This document shows positions 49,581 to 57,843 of a DNA stretch of 64,000 nucleotides, in pieces. The first letter of the stretch is position 1, and each line of letters starts with the position of its first letter. The translations under genes were made by a program, and so were the position numbers. Under the pieces are notes generated by a model. The model was not told the DNA's origin and did not search any database. It saw only the letters and a program-made list of their open reading frames with translations. Origin of the DNA: Treponema sp. (GTDB lineage: Bacteria; Spirochaetota; Spirochaetia; Treponematales; Treponemataceae); the NCBI GenBank assembly GCA_017645785.1, contig JAGCNW010000008.1, positions 1 through 64,000 of the forward strand, given 5' to 3'.

Positions 49581-50330
49581 ATGGACAAATCGACTTTCGC
49601 AAAAATAATAAGAATCACCTCCCCCATATTTTTTGGCTACGTTTCCATCGGCATTCCATTCGGCCTTATGGTCGCGCGAGCGGGCTACCCCTGGTGGCTT
49701 GCTCCCTTGATGAGCGTCACAATGTACACGGGAACGGGCCAGTACATCGCGATAGGAATGTTCGCGGCCGGAGCGGGCTTGGCGCAAATAATGCTGATCC
49801 AAGTCTTGGTCGGAATCCGCCACATTTTTTACGGCCTTTCGCTTTTGACAAAATTCACGGGCGTCGGAAAATGGAAGGCCTTTTTGGTCTACGCCCTGAC
49901 CGACGAAACCTACGCAGTCCTTTGCTCGGTTGAAGCCCCCGCAGACACAAAGCCCGGCCGCTTTTACGCAACAATCGCCGCCTTGGACGAGTTCTACTGG
50001 ACTCTTGGCGCGACTATCGGAGCGGTGGCCGGAAGCCTGATAAACTTTTCGTTTGAAGGCGTTGACTTTGCCTTGACCGCCTTGTTCTGCGTAATTTTGA
50101 CGGAACAGATTTTGGCCAGCAAGGACTTTGTTCCGCCCCTGATTGGAATCCTAACTTCCGTCGCCGCCGCGGTCTTGGAGCGGACTGGAATTCTTCCGCA
50201 AGGAAACATGCTCTTGGCCGCCCTTTCGTTTGGAATCGCGGCGCTGGTATTGTCCAAAAATATTAGAAGGCCTAATGCCCAAGATATTTCGCAAGCCCAA
50301 GAAAGCCGTCCCGAGGAGGCGCAAGAATGA
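49581..50330 (+). CDS. azlC: Branched-chain amino acid exporter subunit AzlC
   Basis: Large subunit of the AzlCD exporter, a 249-residue membrane protein with about seven spans. Family motifs are SIGIPFGLMVARAGYPWWLA at 20-39, SVTMYTGTGQYIAIGMF near 45, LIQVLVGIRHIFYGLSLL near 75 and ALTDETYAVL near 107. It exports leucine-type amino acids or analogues. It lies 12 bp after galT, so read-through transcription is likely, although the functions are unrelated. The last codons overlap azlD (ATGA). Confidence 0.92.
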   Translation: MDKSTFAKIIRITSPIFFGYVSIGIPFGLMVARAGYPWWLAPLMSVTMYTGTGQYIAIGMFAAGAGLAQIMLIQVLVGIRHIFYGLSLLTKFTGVGKWKAFLVYALTDETYAVLCSVEAPADTKPGRFYATIAALDEFYWTLGATIGAVAGSLINFSFEGVDFALTALFCVILTEQILASKDFVPPLIGILTSVAAAVLERTGILPQGNMLLAALSFGIAALVLSKNIRRPNAQDISQAQESRPEEAQE

Positions 50331-50650
50331 GCTCCACCGCAACTGTCGCTTTGACCATAATTTTGACTAGCCTTCTTTTGCTCTTTTACCGGGGCGCCCC
50401 CTTCTTGATTTTCTCAAAGCATCAGCCGCCCAAGGCCCTGCGCTTTGTCGAAAAGTGCATTCCTCCCCTGATAATCGCAACCCTCATAGTCTACTGCCTG
50501 AAGGACATAAACTACGCCGCCCGCCCCTGGGGAGCGCCCTATTTTATCGCCATATCCGTCACCGTTTTGCTCCACTTGTGGAAGCGGAATTCGATGATAA
50601 GCATCTTTGGCGGAACCATTTTGTTCATGGTTTTGAGCCGAATTTTTTAG
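50327..50650 (+). CDS. azlD: Branched-chain amino acid exporter subunit AzlD
   Basis: Small partner of AzlC, 107 residues with three to four spans (VALTIILTSLLLLFYRGAPF; CIPPLIIATLIVYCLKDINY; YFIAISVTVLLHLWKRNSMI), which is the usual size and layout of AzlD. The four-base overlap with azlC and the family pairing make the call secure. No terminator is obvious before the potA promoter region. Confidence 0.9.
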   Translation: MSSTATVALTIILTSLLLLFYRGAPFLIFSKHQPPKALRFVEKCIPPLIIATLIVYCLKDINYAARPWGAPYFIAISVTVLLHLWKRNSMISIFGGTILFMVLSRIF

Positions 50651-50681
50651 CCTATTTTTGCCAAAAATTTCCAAAAACATA

Positions 50682-50753
50682 TTGACAATTTCCCCCATAA
50701 ACATCATTCTATCGCTTATGCGTTTAGGCGTAAGGCCGCCCGACTACGGCGGC
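50682..50753 (+). promoter_or_regulatory. potABCD promoter and leader hairpin
   Basis: A TTGACA at 50682-50687 with a weak -10 (CATTCT, 50705-50710, 17-bp spacing) is followed by a GC stem GCCGCC (50735-50740) with GGCGGC (50748-50753) and no T-tract. The leader carries AGAGG just before the GTG start at 50778. Confidence 0.45.
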
Positions 50754-50777
50754 GCATATTAAACATTACAGAGGCTC

Positions 50778-51974
50778 GTGGCTTTGAAAGGCAGTCAAGT
50801 AACCATCGACCATGTCAGCAAGCGATTCGGCGATTTTGTCGCGCTTGACGACATCAACTTTACGATTAAGCCCGGCGAGTTTTTCTCGCTGCTTGGCCCT
50901 TCGGGATGCGGAAAGACAACGCTCTTGCGCATCATCGCAGGCTTTGAATTCCCCGATGAGGGAGTGGTTCTGTTCGACGACAAGAACGTAATTCCGTTGG
51001 CGGCAAACAAGCGCCAGTCGAACACGGTTTTTCAAAACTACGCGCTCTTCCCGCACCTTACGGTCTACGAAAATGTGGCCTTCCCCCTGCGGCTCAAGAA
51101 AGTCGCGAAAGATGAAATCGACCAAAAAGTAAAGCAGTATTTGCGCTTGGTTCAGCTTGAAGCCCACATGGACAAAAAGCCCAACCAGCTTTCGGGCGGC
51201 CAAAAGCAGCGCGTCGCCATCGCCCGCGCCTTGATCAACGAGCCGCAAGTCCTTTTGCTCGACGAGCCCCTTAGCGCCCTTGACGCCAAGCTCCGCGCCA
51301 ACCTTCTTTTGGACTTGGACGCCATCCACGACAAAATCGGAATCACTTTCATTTACGTAACCCACGACCAGAGCGAGGCGCTTTCGGTAAGCGACAGAAT
51401 CGCGGTAATGAATTCCGGCCACGTCCTGCAGGTCGGAACCCCCTTTGAAATTTACGAAAGCCCGGCGACGCAGTTTGTCGCGCAGTTCATCGGCGACACA
51501 AACTTGTTCGAAGCCGAAGTCGTCGAATGCGTTGAGCACAAGGACCCCAACGGCCAGGACGACTGGATGGTCACTTGCAAGGTTCCCGCTTTGGGAAAGC
51601 AAGCCTCCCTCTCCACCGACACCGCGGAGCAGCAAACGCTCGACAAGTACATGATGGTCACCGACTACGAGCACACTGAGCCCGGACAAAAGGTTGCCTT
51701 CACAATCCGCCCGGAAAAAGTTCGCATCACAAAGCAGGAGCCCGACACCGGCGGCCGCACAGACATCAACGTTTACAAGGGAGTCGTAGAGGAGCCCATT
51801 TATTCTGGCTTCCAGTCAAAGTTCTACGTTCGCTTGGAGAACGGCGCGCTTGTCAAGATTTTCAAGCAGCACACAAACTATATGGAAAACGGACCTGCCA
51901 TTCAATGGAAGGACCAGGTTTACGTCTCTTGGTCAGCCGAGGACGCTTATCTTGTTGAAGACATTGAAAAGTAG
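50778..51974 (+). CDS. potA: Spermidine/putrescine ABC transporter ATPase PotA
   Basis: ATP-binding subunit of the polyamine importer. The 398 residues hold Walker [13 protein letters not shown] near 41, the Q-loop [10 protein letters not shown], signature [15 protein letters not shown] near 140, Walker [17 protein letters not shown] and the switch His in [13 protein letters not shown]. The C-terminal TOBE domain (about 240-398) is longer than usual and regulates uptake in relatives. The start is GTG 50778 with AGAGG upstream. It leads potA-potB-potC-potD-potD2, all in one direction. Confidence 0.95.
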   Translation: MALKGSQVTIDHVSKRFGDFVALDDINFTIKPGEFFSLLGPSGCGKTTLLRIIAGFEFPDEGVVLFDDKNVIPLAANKRQSNTVFQNYALFPHLTVYENVAFPLRLKKVAKDEIDQKVKQYLRLVQLEAHMDKKPNQLSGGQKQRVAIARALINEPQVLLLDEPLSALDAKLRANLLLDLDAIHDKIGITFIYVTHDQSEALSVSDRIAVMNSGHVLQVGTPFEIYESPATQFVAQFIGDTNLFEAEVVECVEHKDPNGQDDWMVTCKVPALGKQASLSTDTAEQQTLDKYMMVTDYEHTEPGQKVAFTIRPEKVRITKQEPDTGGRTDINVYKGVVEEPIYSGFQSKFYVRLENGALVKIFKQHTNYMENGPAIQWKDQVYVSWSAEDAYLVEDIEK

Positions 51975-51982
51975 GAACGAAC

Positions 51983-52921
51983 ATGCAAGAAGATTCTAAC
52001 AAGACAAAGGCTCTTAAAAAAGCCAACCCCGGCCCCTTTTACGCTTGGCCGATGGGCTTGTGGTTCACAATCTTTTTCATCGCGCCGATTGTCATCATAG
52101 TCTGCTACTCCTTTATGAAGCGCGACGTTTATGGCGGCGTCTCCGCGGAATTCACCCTTAAGGCTTACCAGCAAATGTTGGATCCGGCCTACGGAAAAAT
52201 ATTTTTCCGCACGCTGTTCATCGCGGTCTTGTCCAGCTTTTTGTGCATCGCAATCGCGCTTCCTTGCGGTTACGCCATCGCACGAAGCCGCCATCAAACG
52301 CTCTTTTTGATTTTGGTCATCATTCCCTTCCTTACAAACTCGCTCATACGCATCTTCGCGTGGATGACGATTTTGGGAGACAACGGCTTGCTCAACTCAT
52401 TCTTGAAGGCCCTGCATTTCGCGCCGCGCAAGTTTATGTTCACAAAGGGAGCGATTGTCCTTGTAAGCGTTTACATGTACCTCCCCTACGCGATTCTTCC
52501 CATATTCACCAGCGTCGACCGCTTTGACTTCAGCTTGCTTGAAGCGGCGCGCGACTTGGGAGCCACAAAGTCCCAGTCGATGACAAAGGTTTTGATTCCC
52601 GGAATCAAGAGCGGAATTTTGAGCGCCTTGATTTTCACTTTCATTCCGATATTCGGCCAGTACACCGTTCCCCAAATGGTGGGCGGAAAAGACAGCTACA
52701 TGCTTGGAAACATCATCGTAGACCAAGTGCAAAAGGCGCGCAACTGGCCCTTGGCCTCGGCCTTTAGCCTTGTCATCACGATTGTCTCCATGGGCTCAAT
52801 ATTGTGGATGCTGGCCGCAAGCAAGAAGGAGGCGGCGCTCAAAAAGTCTTCGACAAAAGAGGACTTGGCCGCCAACATGAACGGCCCGATAATCGCAAAG
52901 AATCTTGGAGGCGCCAAATGA
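51983..52921 (+). CDS. potB: Spermidine/putrescine ABC transporter permease PotB
   Basis: Membrane subunit, 312 residues with six spans. WPMGLWFTIFFIAPIVIIVC at the start, the extracytoplasmic loop with YQQMLDPAYGKIFFRTLFIA, and the ATPase-coupling EAA motif LLEAARDLGATKSQSMTKVL near 188-207 are typical. A ribosome site (AGGAACG) precedes the ATG, eight bases after potA. It overlaps potC by four bases. Confidence 0.94.
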   Translation: MQEDSNKTKALKKANPGPFYAWPMGLWFTIFFIAPIVIIVCYSFMKRDVYGGVSAEFTLKAYQQMLDPAYGKIFFRTLFIAVLSSFLCIAIALPCGYAIARSRHQTLFLILVIIPFLTNSLIRIFAWMTILGDNGLLNSFLKALHFAPRKFMFTKGAIVLVSVYMYLPYAILPIFTSVDRFDFSLLEAARDLGATKSQSMTKVLIPGIKSGILSALIFTFIPIFGQYTVPQMVGGKDSYMLGNIIVDQVQKARNWPLASAFSLVITIVSMGSILWMLAASKKEAALKKSSTKEDLAANMNGPIIAKNLGGAK

Positions 52922-53790
52922 GAAAGCTTCCTTTCTTTAGCAAAATGCTGAGCCGCCCCGCGCGCCCCGCAGAACCGACCCGCCACGCCAAGCGCTCTTG
53001 GAAAAAGCGCGCCGTGTCCTTTGGGTTTTCAAACGCGACGCTGGCTCTTACTTTGGTCTTTTTGTTCCTGCCTCTTTTTGTGATTGTCTTCTATTCGTTC
53101 AACGAGGCCAAGGACACGACTTGGACAAAATTCTCTTTTGTTTGGTACGAAAAGTTGATTTTCGGCTCAAGCGACTTGTGGGCGTCTTTGTGGAACAGCG
53201 TGTTCGTCGCCATAGTTTCGTCTTTGGTCGCCACTATTTTGGGAACGCTTGCCGCGATTGGAATCACTTGGTACAAGTTCCGCGGAAAGAACTACATCCA
53301 GACGACAAGTTTTTTGCCGATGGTTTTGCCCGAAGTAATCATGGGCGTCTCTCTCTTGATTTTCTTTAGCGGAATCAAGATGGCGCTGGGCCTTACGACG
53401 ATTTTCATCGCGCACACGACCTTTTGCATGCCTTTTGTCTACCTTATGGTCAGCGCCCGCATCGACGAATTTGACTATTCGATAATCGAAGCCAGCCACG
53501 ACTTGGGCGCCAACGAAGTCCAGACCTTGTTCAAGGTAATTCTTCCGGCCATCATGCCGGGAATCATCTCGGGCTTTATGATGAGCGTGACAATGTCTTT
53601 GGAAGACTATGTCATCACATTCTTGGTTTCGGGACCGGGAAGCACGACGCTTCCGCTTTACGTATACTCGATGATACGCTTTGGCGTGAGCCCGGTAATC
53701 AACGCCCTTTCTTTTGTTTTGATTGTCGCGATTTGCTTCGTTACAATAATTCTCAGAAAAAGCGTCAAGAGCTTCGCCTCTTCTCGCTAG
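52918..53790 (+). CDS. potC: Spermidine/putrescine ABC transporter permease PotC
   Basis: Second membrane subunit, 290 residues from ATG 52918 (MRKLPFFSKMLSRPARPAEP), with GGAGG nine bases upstream and an ATGA overlap with potB; a longer frame starting at 52804 would lie inside potB and is not used. Six spans are visible (TLALTLVFLFLPLFVIVFYS; SFLPMVLPEVIMGVSLLIFF) with the EAA motif IIEASHDLGANEVQTLFKVI near 198-217. The N-terminus has a charged 35-residue extension. Confidence 0.94.
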   Translation: MRKLPFFSKMLSRPARPAEPTRHAKRSWKKRAVSFGFSNATLALTLVFLFLPLFVIVFYSFNEAKDTTWTKFSFVWYEKLIFGSSDLWASLWNSVFVAIVSSLVATILGTLAAIGITWYKFRGKNYIQTTSFLPMVLPEVIMGVSLLIFFSGIKMALGLTTIFIAHTTFCMPFVYLMVSARIDEFDYSIIEASHDLGANEVQTLFKVILPAIMPGIISGFMMSVTMSLEDYVITFLVSGPGSTTLPLYVYSMIRFGVSPVINALSFVLIVAICFVTIILRKSVKSFASSR

Positions 53791-53812
53791 ATTATTTTAT
53801 AAGGATACTTTT

Positions 53813-54868
53813 ATGAAGAAAAGCATCGTAAAATTTTCTGTAATGGCGGCGGCCTTCTTGGCGGCGCTGTCATGCTTGGCTTCTTGCTCAAAAAAGAACG
53901 ACAAGATTTTGTACCTTTACAACTGGACTTACTACACTCCGGACGAAGTTTTGCGCGACTTTGAGCATGAGTTTGACTGCGTTGTCAAAGTTGACTCCTA
54001 CGCTTCCAACGAGGAGATGTACTCAAAGCTCAAGGCCGGAGCCAAGGGCTACGACATCGTAGTTCCCTCGCAAGACTATGTTTCGATCATGATCAACCAG
54101 GGAATGTTGCGCCCCTTGGACCAGTCAAAGATGACAAACAGGGACAACATCAACCCCTTGGCCCTCGCAAAGGCCACTTACGATCCCGAAATGAAATACG
54201 CGGTGCCCTACTACTTTGGAGCGGCCGGAATTTCCGTAAACAAGACAAAGGTTCCCGAGGGCTACGCCCGCGACTGGAGCATTTTTAGCGACAAGCGCTT
54301 TGCCGGCCACGCCACTATGATGGACGACATGCGCGAAGTCATGGGAGACGCCTTGGTTCACTTGGGCTACAGCGTGAACACACTTGACGACGCCGAGCTT
54401 GACGCCGCCGAAAAATTGATCGAAAAAGGCTGGAAGCCCAACATCGTGAAGTTTGACGCTGAAAGCTTCGGAAAGTCTTTCGCCTCAGGCGACTTCTGGC
54501 TTTGCCACGGATACGCCGAAGTAATTTACGGCGAAGTGCCTGAAGAAAAGTGGGACGAGACAATCGACTTCTTCATTCCCGAAGAGGGCGGCGCCGCCTA
54601 CCTTGACAGCATGTGCATCCTCAAGGACGCAAAGCACGTCGACTTGGCCAACGAGTTCATCAACTACATCCACAGGCCGGAAGTTTACGCAAAATTCTTG
54701 GACGCCTTCAGCTTCCCTTGCTTTGTAAACCTTAAGGCCGAGAAGTTTATGACAACAAAGCCAATGTACGAAGCCAGCCAAATGAACAACTGCGAGCTTA
54801 AGATTGACCTTGGCGAAGGCTTGGACAAGTACAACGAGCGCTGGCAGCGCATCCGCTTTACGGACTAG
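53813..54868 (+). CDS. potD: Polyamine-binding lipoprotein PotD, first copy
   Basis: Substrate-binding subunit anchored outside the membrane: the signal ends in the lipobox LASC near residue 25. The mature protein opens with KILYLYNWTYYTPDEVLRDF, the PotD/PotF signature, and YDIVVPSQDYVSIMINQGML and GAAGISVNKTKVP follow; the acidic and aromatic residues that hold polyamines lie in these segments and in WDETIDFFIPEEGG near 243. It has 351 residues. An AAGGA ribosome site precedes the ATG, 22 bp after potC. Confidence 0.93.
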   Translation: MKKSIVKFSVMAAAFLAALSCLASCSKKNDKILYLYNWTYYTPDEVLRDFEHEFDCVVKVDSYASNEEMYSKLKAGAKGYDIVVPSQDYVSIMINQGMLRPLDQSKMTNRDNINPLALAKATYDPEMKYAVPYYFGAAGISVNKTKVPEGYARDWSIFSDKRFAGHATMMDDMREVMGDALVHLGYSVNTLDDAELDAAEKLIEKGWKPNIVKFDAESFGKSFASGDFWLCHGYAEVIYGEVPEEKWDETIDFFIPEEGGAAYLDSMCILKDAKHVDLANEFINYIHRPEVYAKFLDAFSFPCFVNLKAEKFMTTKPMYEASQMNNCELKIDLGEGLDKYNERWQRIRFTD

Positions 54869-54969
54869 GCCGCTCGCGCGAACGTTTAGCGCATTTATAA
54901 AAGATTCTGTCGCGGTCCTTATGGGCCGCCAATATTATTAGAGGTTGGATAAATAATAAGGAGATTGCC

Positions 54970-56007
54970 ATGAAAAAAGCGTCTGTATTGCTGGGAGCGC
55001 TCATTGCCGCTCTTTCATTAACGTCTTGCGTAAAAAAAGACGTCGAAACACTTTACCTGTACAACTGGACCTACTACACGCCGGAACAAGTCGTAGAGAA
55101 ATTCGAAAGAGAATTTAATTGTAAAGTCAAGCTTGACAGCTACTCAACTTGCGAAGAAATGTATTCTAAGCTTCGCGCGGGAGCCAAGGGCTACGACGTG
55201 GTCATTCCGTCAAACGACTTTGTTTCAATAATGATAAAGCAGGACATGCTTCAAAAGATTGACCGTTCAAAAATCACAAACGCCGACAAAATCAATCCCG
55301 GCGTTTTGAAAATGCTCGAATTTGACAGCAATATGGAATGGTGCGTTCCCTACGCCCTTAGCGCCACAGGAATCATGGTAAACAAGACAAAAGTTCCGGC
55401 CGGCTACGCCCGCGACTACAGCATTTTGTCAGACAAACGCTTTGCCGGACACGCCACAATGATGGACGACGCCCGCGAAGTTTTTGGCTCGGCCTTGCTA
55501 AGCCTTGGCTACGACATGAACAGCCTTGACGACGACGAACTAAAGGAAGCCTTTAATTTGGTCCAGGGCAAGTGGAAGCCCAACTTGGCCAAATTTGACG
55601 CCGAAGCCTTCGGAAAGTCTTTTGCCTCAGGCGACTTGTGGCTTTGCCAGGGCTACCCCGAAATCGTTTACGGCGAAGTTGACGAAAGCCGCTGGGACGA
55701 AATCATCGACTTCTTCATTCCCGAAGTCGGCGGCCCCGCCACTTTGGACTGCATGGTAATTCTTAAGGACGCTCCGCACGCGGAATTGGCCAACGAGTTC
55801 ATCAACTTCATCCACAATCCCGAAAACTACGCGCTTTTCATCGACGAGTTCCGCTATCCTTGCGTAGTGAACCCCACTGCTCTCCAGTACGTGACGACAA
55901 AGCCGATGTACGACCCCGACCAGGCGCTCAACTGCACCCTCAAGGCCGACTTGGGAGAAGGCTTGGACAAGTACCACGACTTGTGGCAGCAGATTCGTTT
56001 TAATTAA
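54970..56007 (+). CDS. Polyamine-binding lipoprotein PotD, second copy
   Basis: A 345-residue tandem paralogue of the preceding gene, alignable over its whole length (YLYNWTYYTPEQVVEKFERE; YDVVIPSNDFVSIMIKQDML; DKRFAGHATMMDDAREVFGS). Its lipobox is LTSC near residue 18. Pocket regions differ, for example ALSATGIMVNKTKVPAG against FGAAGISVNKTKVPEG and IPEVGGPATLDC against IPEEGGAAYLDS, so ligand preference may have shifted. A 101-bp spacer with AATATTATTAG and a GGAG ribosome site separates it, so it may be partly controlled on its own. Duplication within the operon is the simplest origin. Confidence 0.9.
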   Translation: MKKASVLLGALIAALSLTSCVKKDVETLYLYNWTYYTPEQVVEKFEREFNCKVKLDSYSTCEEMYSKLRAGAKGYDVVIPSNDFVSIMIKQDMLQKIDRSKITNADKINPGVLKMLEFDSNMEWCVPYALSATGIMVNKTKVPAGYARDYSILSDKRFAGHATMMDDAREVFGSALLSLGYDMNSLDDDELKEAFNLVQGKWKPNLAKFDAEAFGKSFASGDLWLCQGYPEIVYGEVDESRWDEIIDFFIPEVGGPATLDCMVILKDAPHAELANEFINFIHNPENYALFIDEFRYPCVVNPTALQYVTTKPMYDPDQALNCTLKADLGEGLDKYHDLWQQIRFN

Positions 56008-56165
56008 AATGCGGACTTAGCAGGCGGGGCCCAGCGACGGCAAAAAAGATTTGGCGCCACCCGCCCCTCGCTCTCGGCTTGACGCCTTCGGCCAAGCCGT
56101 TCGCTGGCGGGTCCCTCCAAACTTTTTTGCCTGCGTCCCGCCTTTTTTGTCCGCATTTCAATTAA
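56000..56165. terminator. Very long imperfect hairpin between convergent genes
   Basis: TTAATTAAAATGCGGAC (56000-56016) pairs with the region 56149-56165 at 16 of 17 positions. Inside, AGGCGGGGC...GGCAAAAAAG pairs with CTTTTTTGCC...CCCGCCT, then TTTGGCGCCACCCGCC with GGCGGGTCCCTCCAAA, then CGGCTTG with CAAGCCG near the tip. It contains the stop codons of both convergent genes. It should end transcription in both directions; the length is unusual, and its arm AGGCGGGGCCCAGCGAC resembles the stem around repeat copy A. Confidence 0.65.
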
Positions 56166-56598
56166 TCCTATATTCGACGAAGCGGACAAGTCCGCTTTCG
56201 ACGCAGGCCTTTATTTGGCGCTCGCGTTTTGAAAGTGAGGCTTCGCCGCTTTTTACTTCTATCAACAAAATTTCTTTTATCTCGTCTCCGTCGGCGGCTC
56301 CGCTAAAGGCGACAAAGTCAACCGGCTTTCCGACAAAGCGGGCGTCGGCCGGATTGCAGGGAAAGCCCGGCATAAAGGGCGCCACTTGCTCGCCGGCCAA
56401 GCCTCCCAACACCGCGCGGGATTTTTTTACCGCGTCGGAACGTTCTTCCGCGATTATTTTTGAAAGGCTTGCCAAAAGCGCAAGGCGCGCGAACACCGCT
56501 CCCAAGAAAAAGAAAAGCGCGCAGCAAAGGACTAAAACAAAAAGCCCCGCGCCGCCGCTTGCAAAAACTGACAATTGACTAAAGAAAGTTTTAAGCAT
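56158..56598 (-). CDS. Predicted membrane-anchored endonuclease, Holliday-resolvase-related
   Basis: A 146-residue protein of the COG4741/Endonuc_Holl type as I recall the family. Residues 12-36 are one membrane segment (FASGGAGLFVLVLCCALFFF), then a helical stretch (EERSDAVKKSRAVLGGLAGE), and a PD-(D/E)XK-like core: FVGKPVDFVAFSG with Asp, and EILLIEVKSGEASLS with the Glu-X-Lys. The end RQIKACVESGLVRFVEYRI fits the family. Its biological target is unknown. The start codon region forms one arm of the inverted repeat around repeat copy D. Confidence 0.75.
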   Translation of the reverse strand: MLKTFFSQLSVFASGGAGLFVLVLCCALFFFLGAVFARLALLASLSKIIAEERSDAVKKSRAVLGGLAGEQVAPFMPGFPCNPADARFVGKPVDFVAFSGAADGDEIKEILLIEVKSGEASLSKRERQIKACVESGLVRFVEYRIN

Positions 56599-56634
56599 AA
56601 AATCATTCTAACATGAATTTATAAAAAAGAAAAT

Positions 56635-56778
56635 GCTCCCAGTCGCGGCTGCGTCTGACGGAACCGCTAGATATCGTCGCTACTCGTTGTTTGCGCTTGA
56701 AACTATTTAACGCTGCCGCTTTCGCGGCAGGCGCAAACAAAGAGTTTCCGCCAGCCGCCCCGCTCCTTCGCGCTTTAT
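56635..56778 (+). repeat. Dispersed structured repeat, copy D
   Basis: Fourth copy, plus orientation, between the divergent endonuclease and radical SAM genes. Its hairpin is TTGTTTGCGC (56687-56696) with GCGCAAACAA (56731-56740), and inside CTGCCGC (56713-56719) with GCGGCAG (56724-56730). It starts GCTCCCAGTCGCGGCTGCGT and ends GCTCCTTCGCGC. An 11-of-12 inverted repeat (56598-56609, 56797-56808) brackets it. Confidence 0.8.
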
Positions 56779-56807
56779 CTTTACTATAACTTACGGAGAA
56801 TCATTTT

Positions 56808-57797
56808 ATGCCCGACATTATAGAGTATTACAAACACTGCGCGCAGTGCCCGCGCGCTTGCGACGTGGACAGGACCGCCGGACAAACGGGCTTTTGCAGC
56901 GAGGACGACAAGCTGCGGGCGGCCGTCGCTTGCTTGCACTTTGGGGAGGAGCCTTTTGTCACCGTCTTTGGCGGAAGCGGAACGATTTTCATCACCGGCT
57001 GCACGCTGGCCTGCGCCTTTTGCCAAAACTACCAGATAAGCCAAAAAGGCTACGGAAAAGAAATAAGCGTAGAAGAATTCGCCCGCATTTGCATCGACTT
57101 GCAAAAGGCGGGAGCGGAAAACATTAACATTGTGACGGGAAGCCACCAAATCCCCGCGCTGGCGCAAGGCTTAAAGGCCGCCCGCGATCTTGGGCTTGCG
57201 ATTCCTGTTTGTTGGAACTCTAGCGGCTACGAAAGCGTACATTCGCTCGAACTTTTGCGCGGCTTGGTTGACATTTGGCTTCCAGACATAAAGACCTTGA
57301 ACAAGGCGCTTTCAAAAAAGCTTTTCAACGCGCCCGACTATCCTGAGACCGCGAAAGCCGCTCTCCTGTGGATGGCGCAAACTTCTCCGCTAAAAATCGT
57401 CGAAGTTAAAAAGGACGGCGAGACAAAAGAAAAAATTATGAGCGGCATAATCGCGCGCCACCTGTTTTTGCCCGGCCGCTTTGAAGACAGCGCCGACGTT
57501 CTTGACTGGCTAAAGAAAAACCTTGACGGCCGCGCGGTAATCTCGCTTATGTCGCAATACACTCCCGTTCCTTTTAAAGAGGAAGCGGAAGCCTTGCAAA
57601 AAAGGCTTTCCGCGCTGGAAGACGTTCAAAACCGCCTTGTGTCCCGCCAAGAGGACGCGGACCTGCGCGACTTAATCGAAGCCTACGACTTTGAAACGCT
57701 TTTTTACCAAGAGCTGAGCGACGACACAAGCTGGCTCCCCGACTTTACAAAGCCCCAGCCCTTTGGCAACAAGCTGGCGCGCGTCCTGTGGCGTTAG
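56808..57797 (+). CDS. Radical SAM protein, PflA-like (COG1313)
   Basis: A 329-residue radical SAM enzyme. A Cys-rich N-terminus (HCAQCPRACDVDRTAGQTGF) is followed by FITGCTLACAFCQNYQIS near 65-82, whose C-X3-C-X2-C binds the 4Fe-4S cluster that cleaves SAM. NINIVTGSHQIP and IPVCWNSSGYESVHSLELL are the barrel motifs of the group annotated as putative pyruvate formate-lyase activating enzymes. The true substrate is not known, and no pfl gene is adjacent. An ACGGAGAA ribosome site precedes the ATG. Repeat copy D ends 30 bp upstream. Confidence 0.9.
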   Translation: MPDIIEYYKHCAQCPRACDVDRTAGQTGFCSEDDKLRAAVACLHFGEEPFVTVFGGSGTIFITGCTLACAFCQNYQISQKGYGKEISVEEFARICIDLQKAGAENINIVTGSHQIPALAQGLKAARDLGLAIPVCWNSSGYESVHSLELLRGLVDIWLPDIKTLNKALSKKLFNAPDYPETAKAALLWMAQTSPLKIVEVKKDGETKEKIMSGIIARHLFLPGRFEDSADVLDWLKKNLDGRAVISLMSQYTPVPFKEEAEALQKRLSALEDVQNRLVSRQEDADLRDLIEAYDFETLFYQELSDDTSWLPDFTKPQPFGNKLARVLWR

Positions 57798-57830
57798 CGG
57801 AATTTTTTACCTATTTTTCAAATTCCATGT

Positions 57831-57836
57831 TAGAAT
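57831..57836 (+). promoter_or_regulatory. -10 box of the second malQ gene
   Basis: TAGAAT lies seven bases before ATG 57844 with no ribosome site; the best -35 (TTACCT, 57807-57812) is weak with an 18-bp spacer. Confidence 0.4.
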
Positions 57837-57843
57837 ATAAGAC

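Noticed and set aside
50766..51689. 307-codon frame opposite potA
   Set aside because: Antisense shadow of a well-identified ATPase gene.
54869..54969. Riboswitch between the two potD genes
   Set aside because: The 101-bp spacer shows no extended conserved fold that I recognise; only a ribosome site and an AT-rich box are visible.
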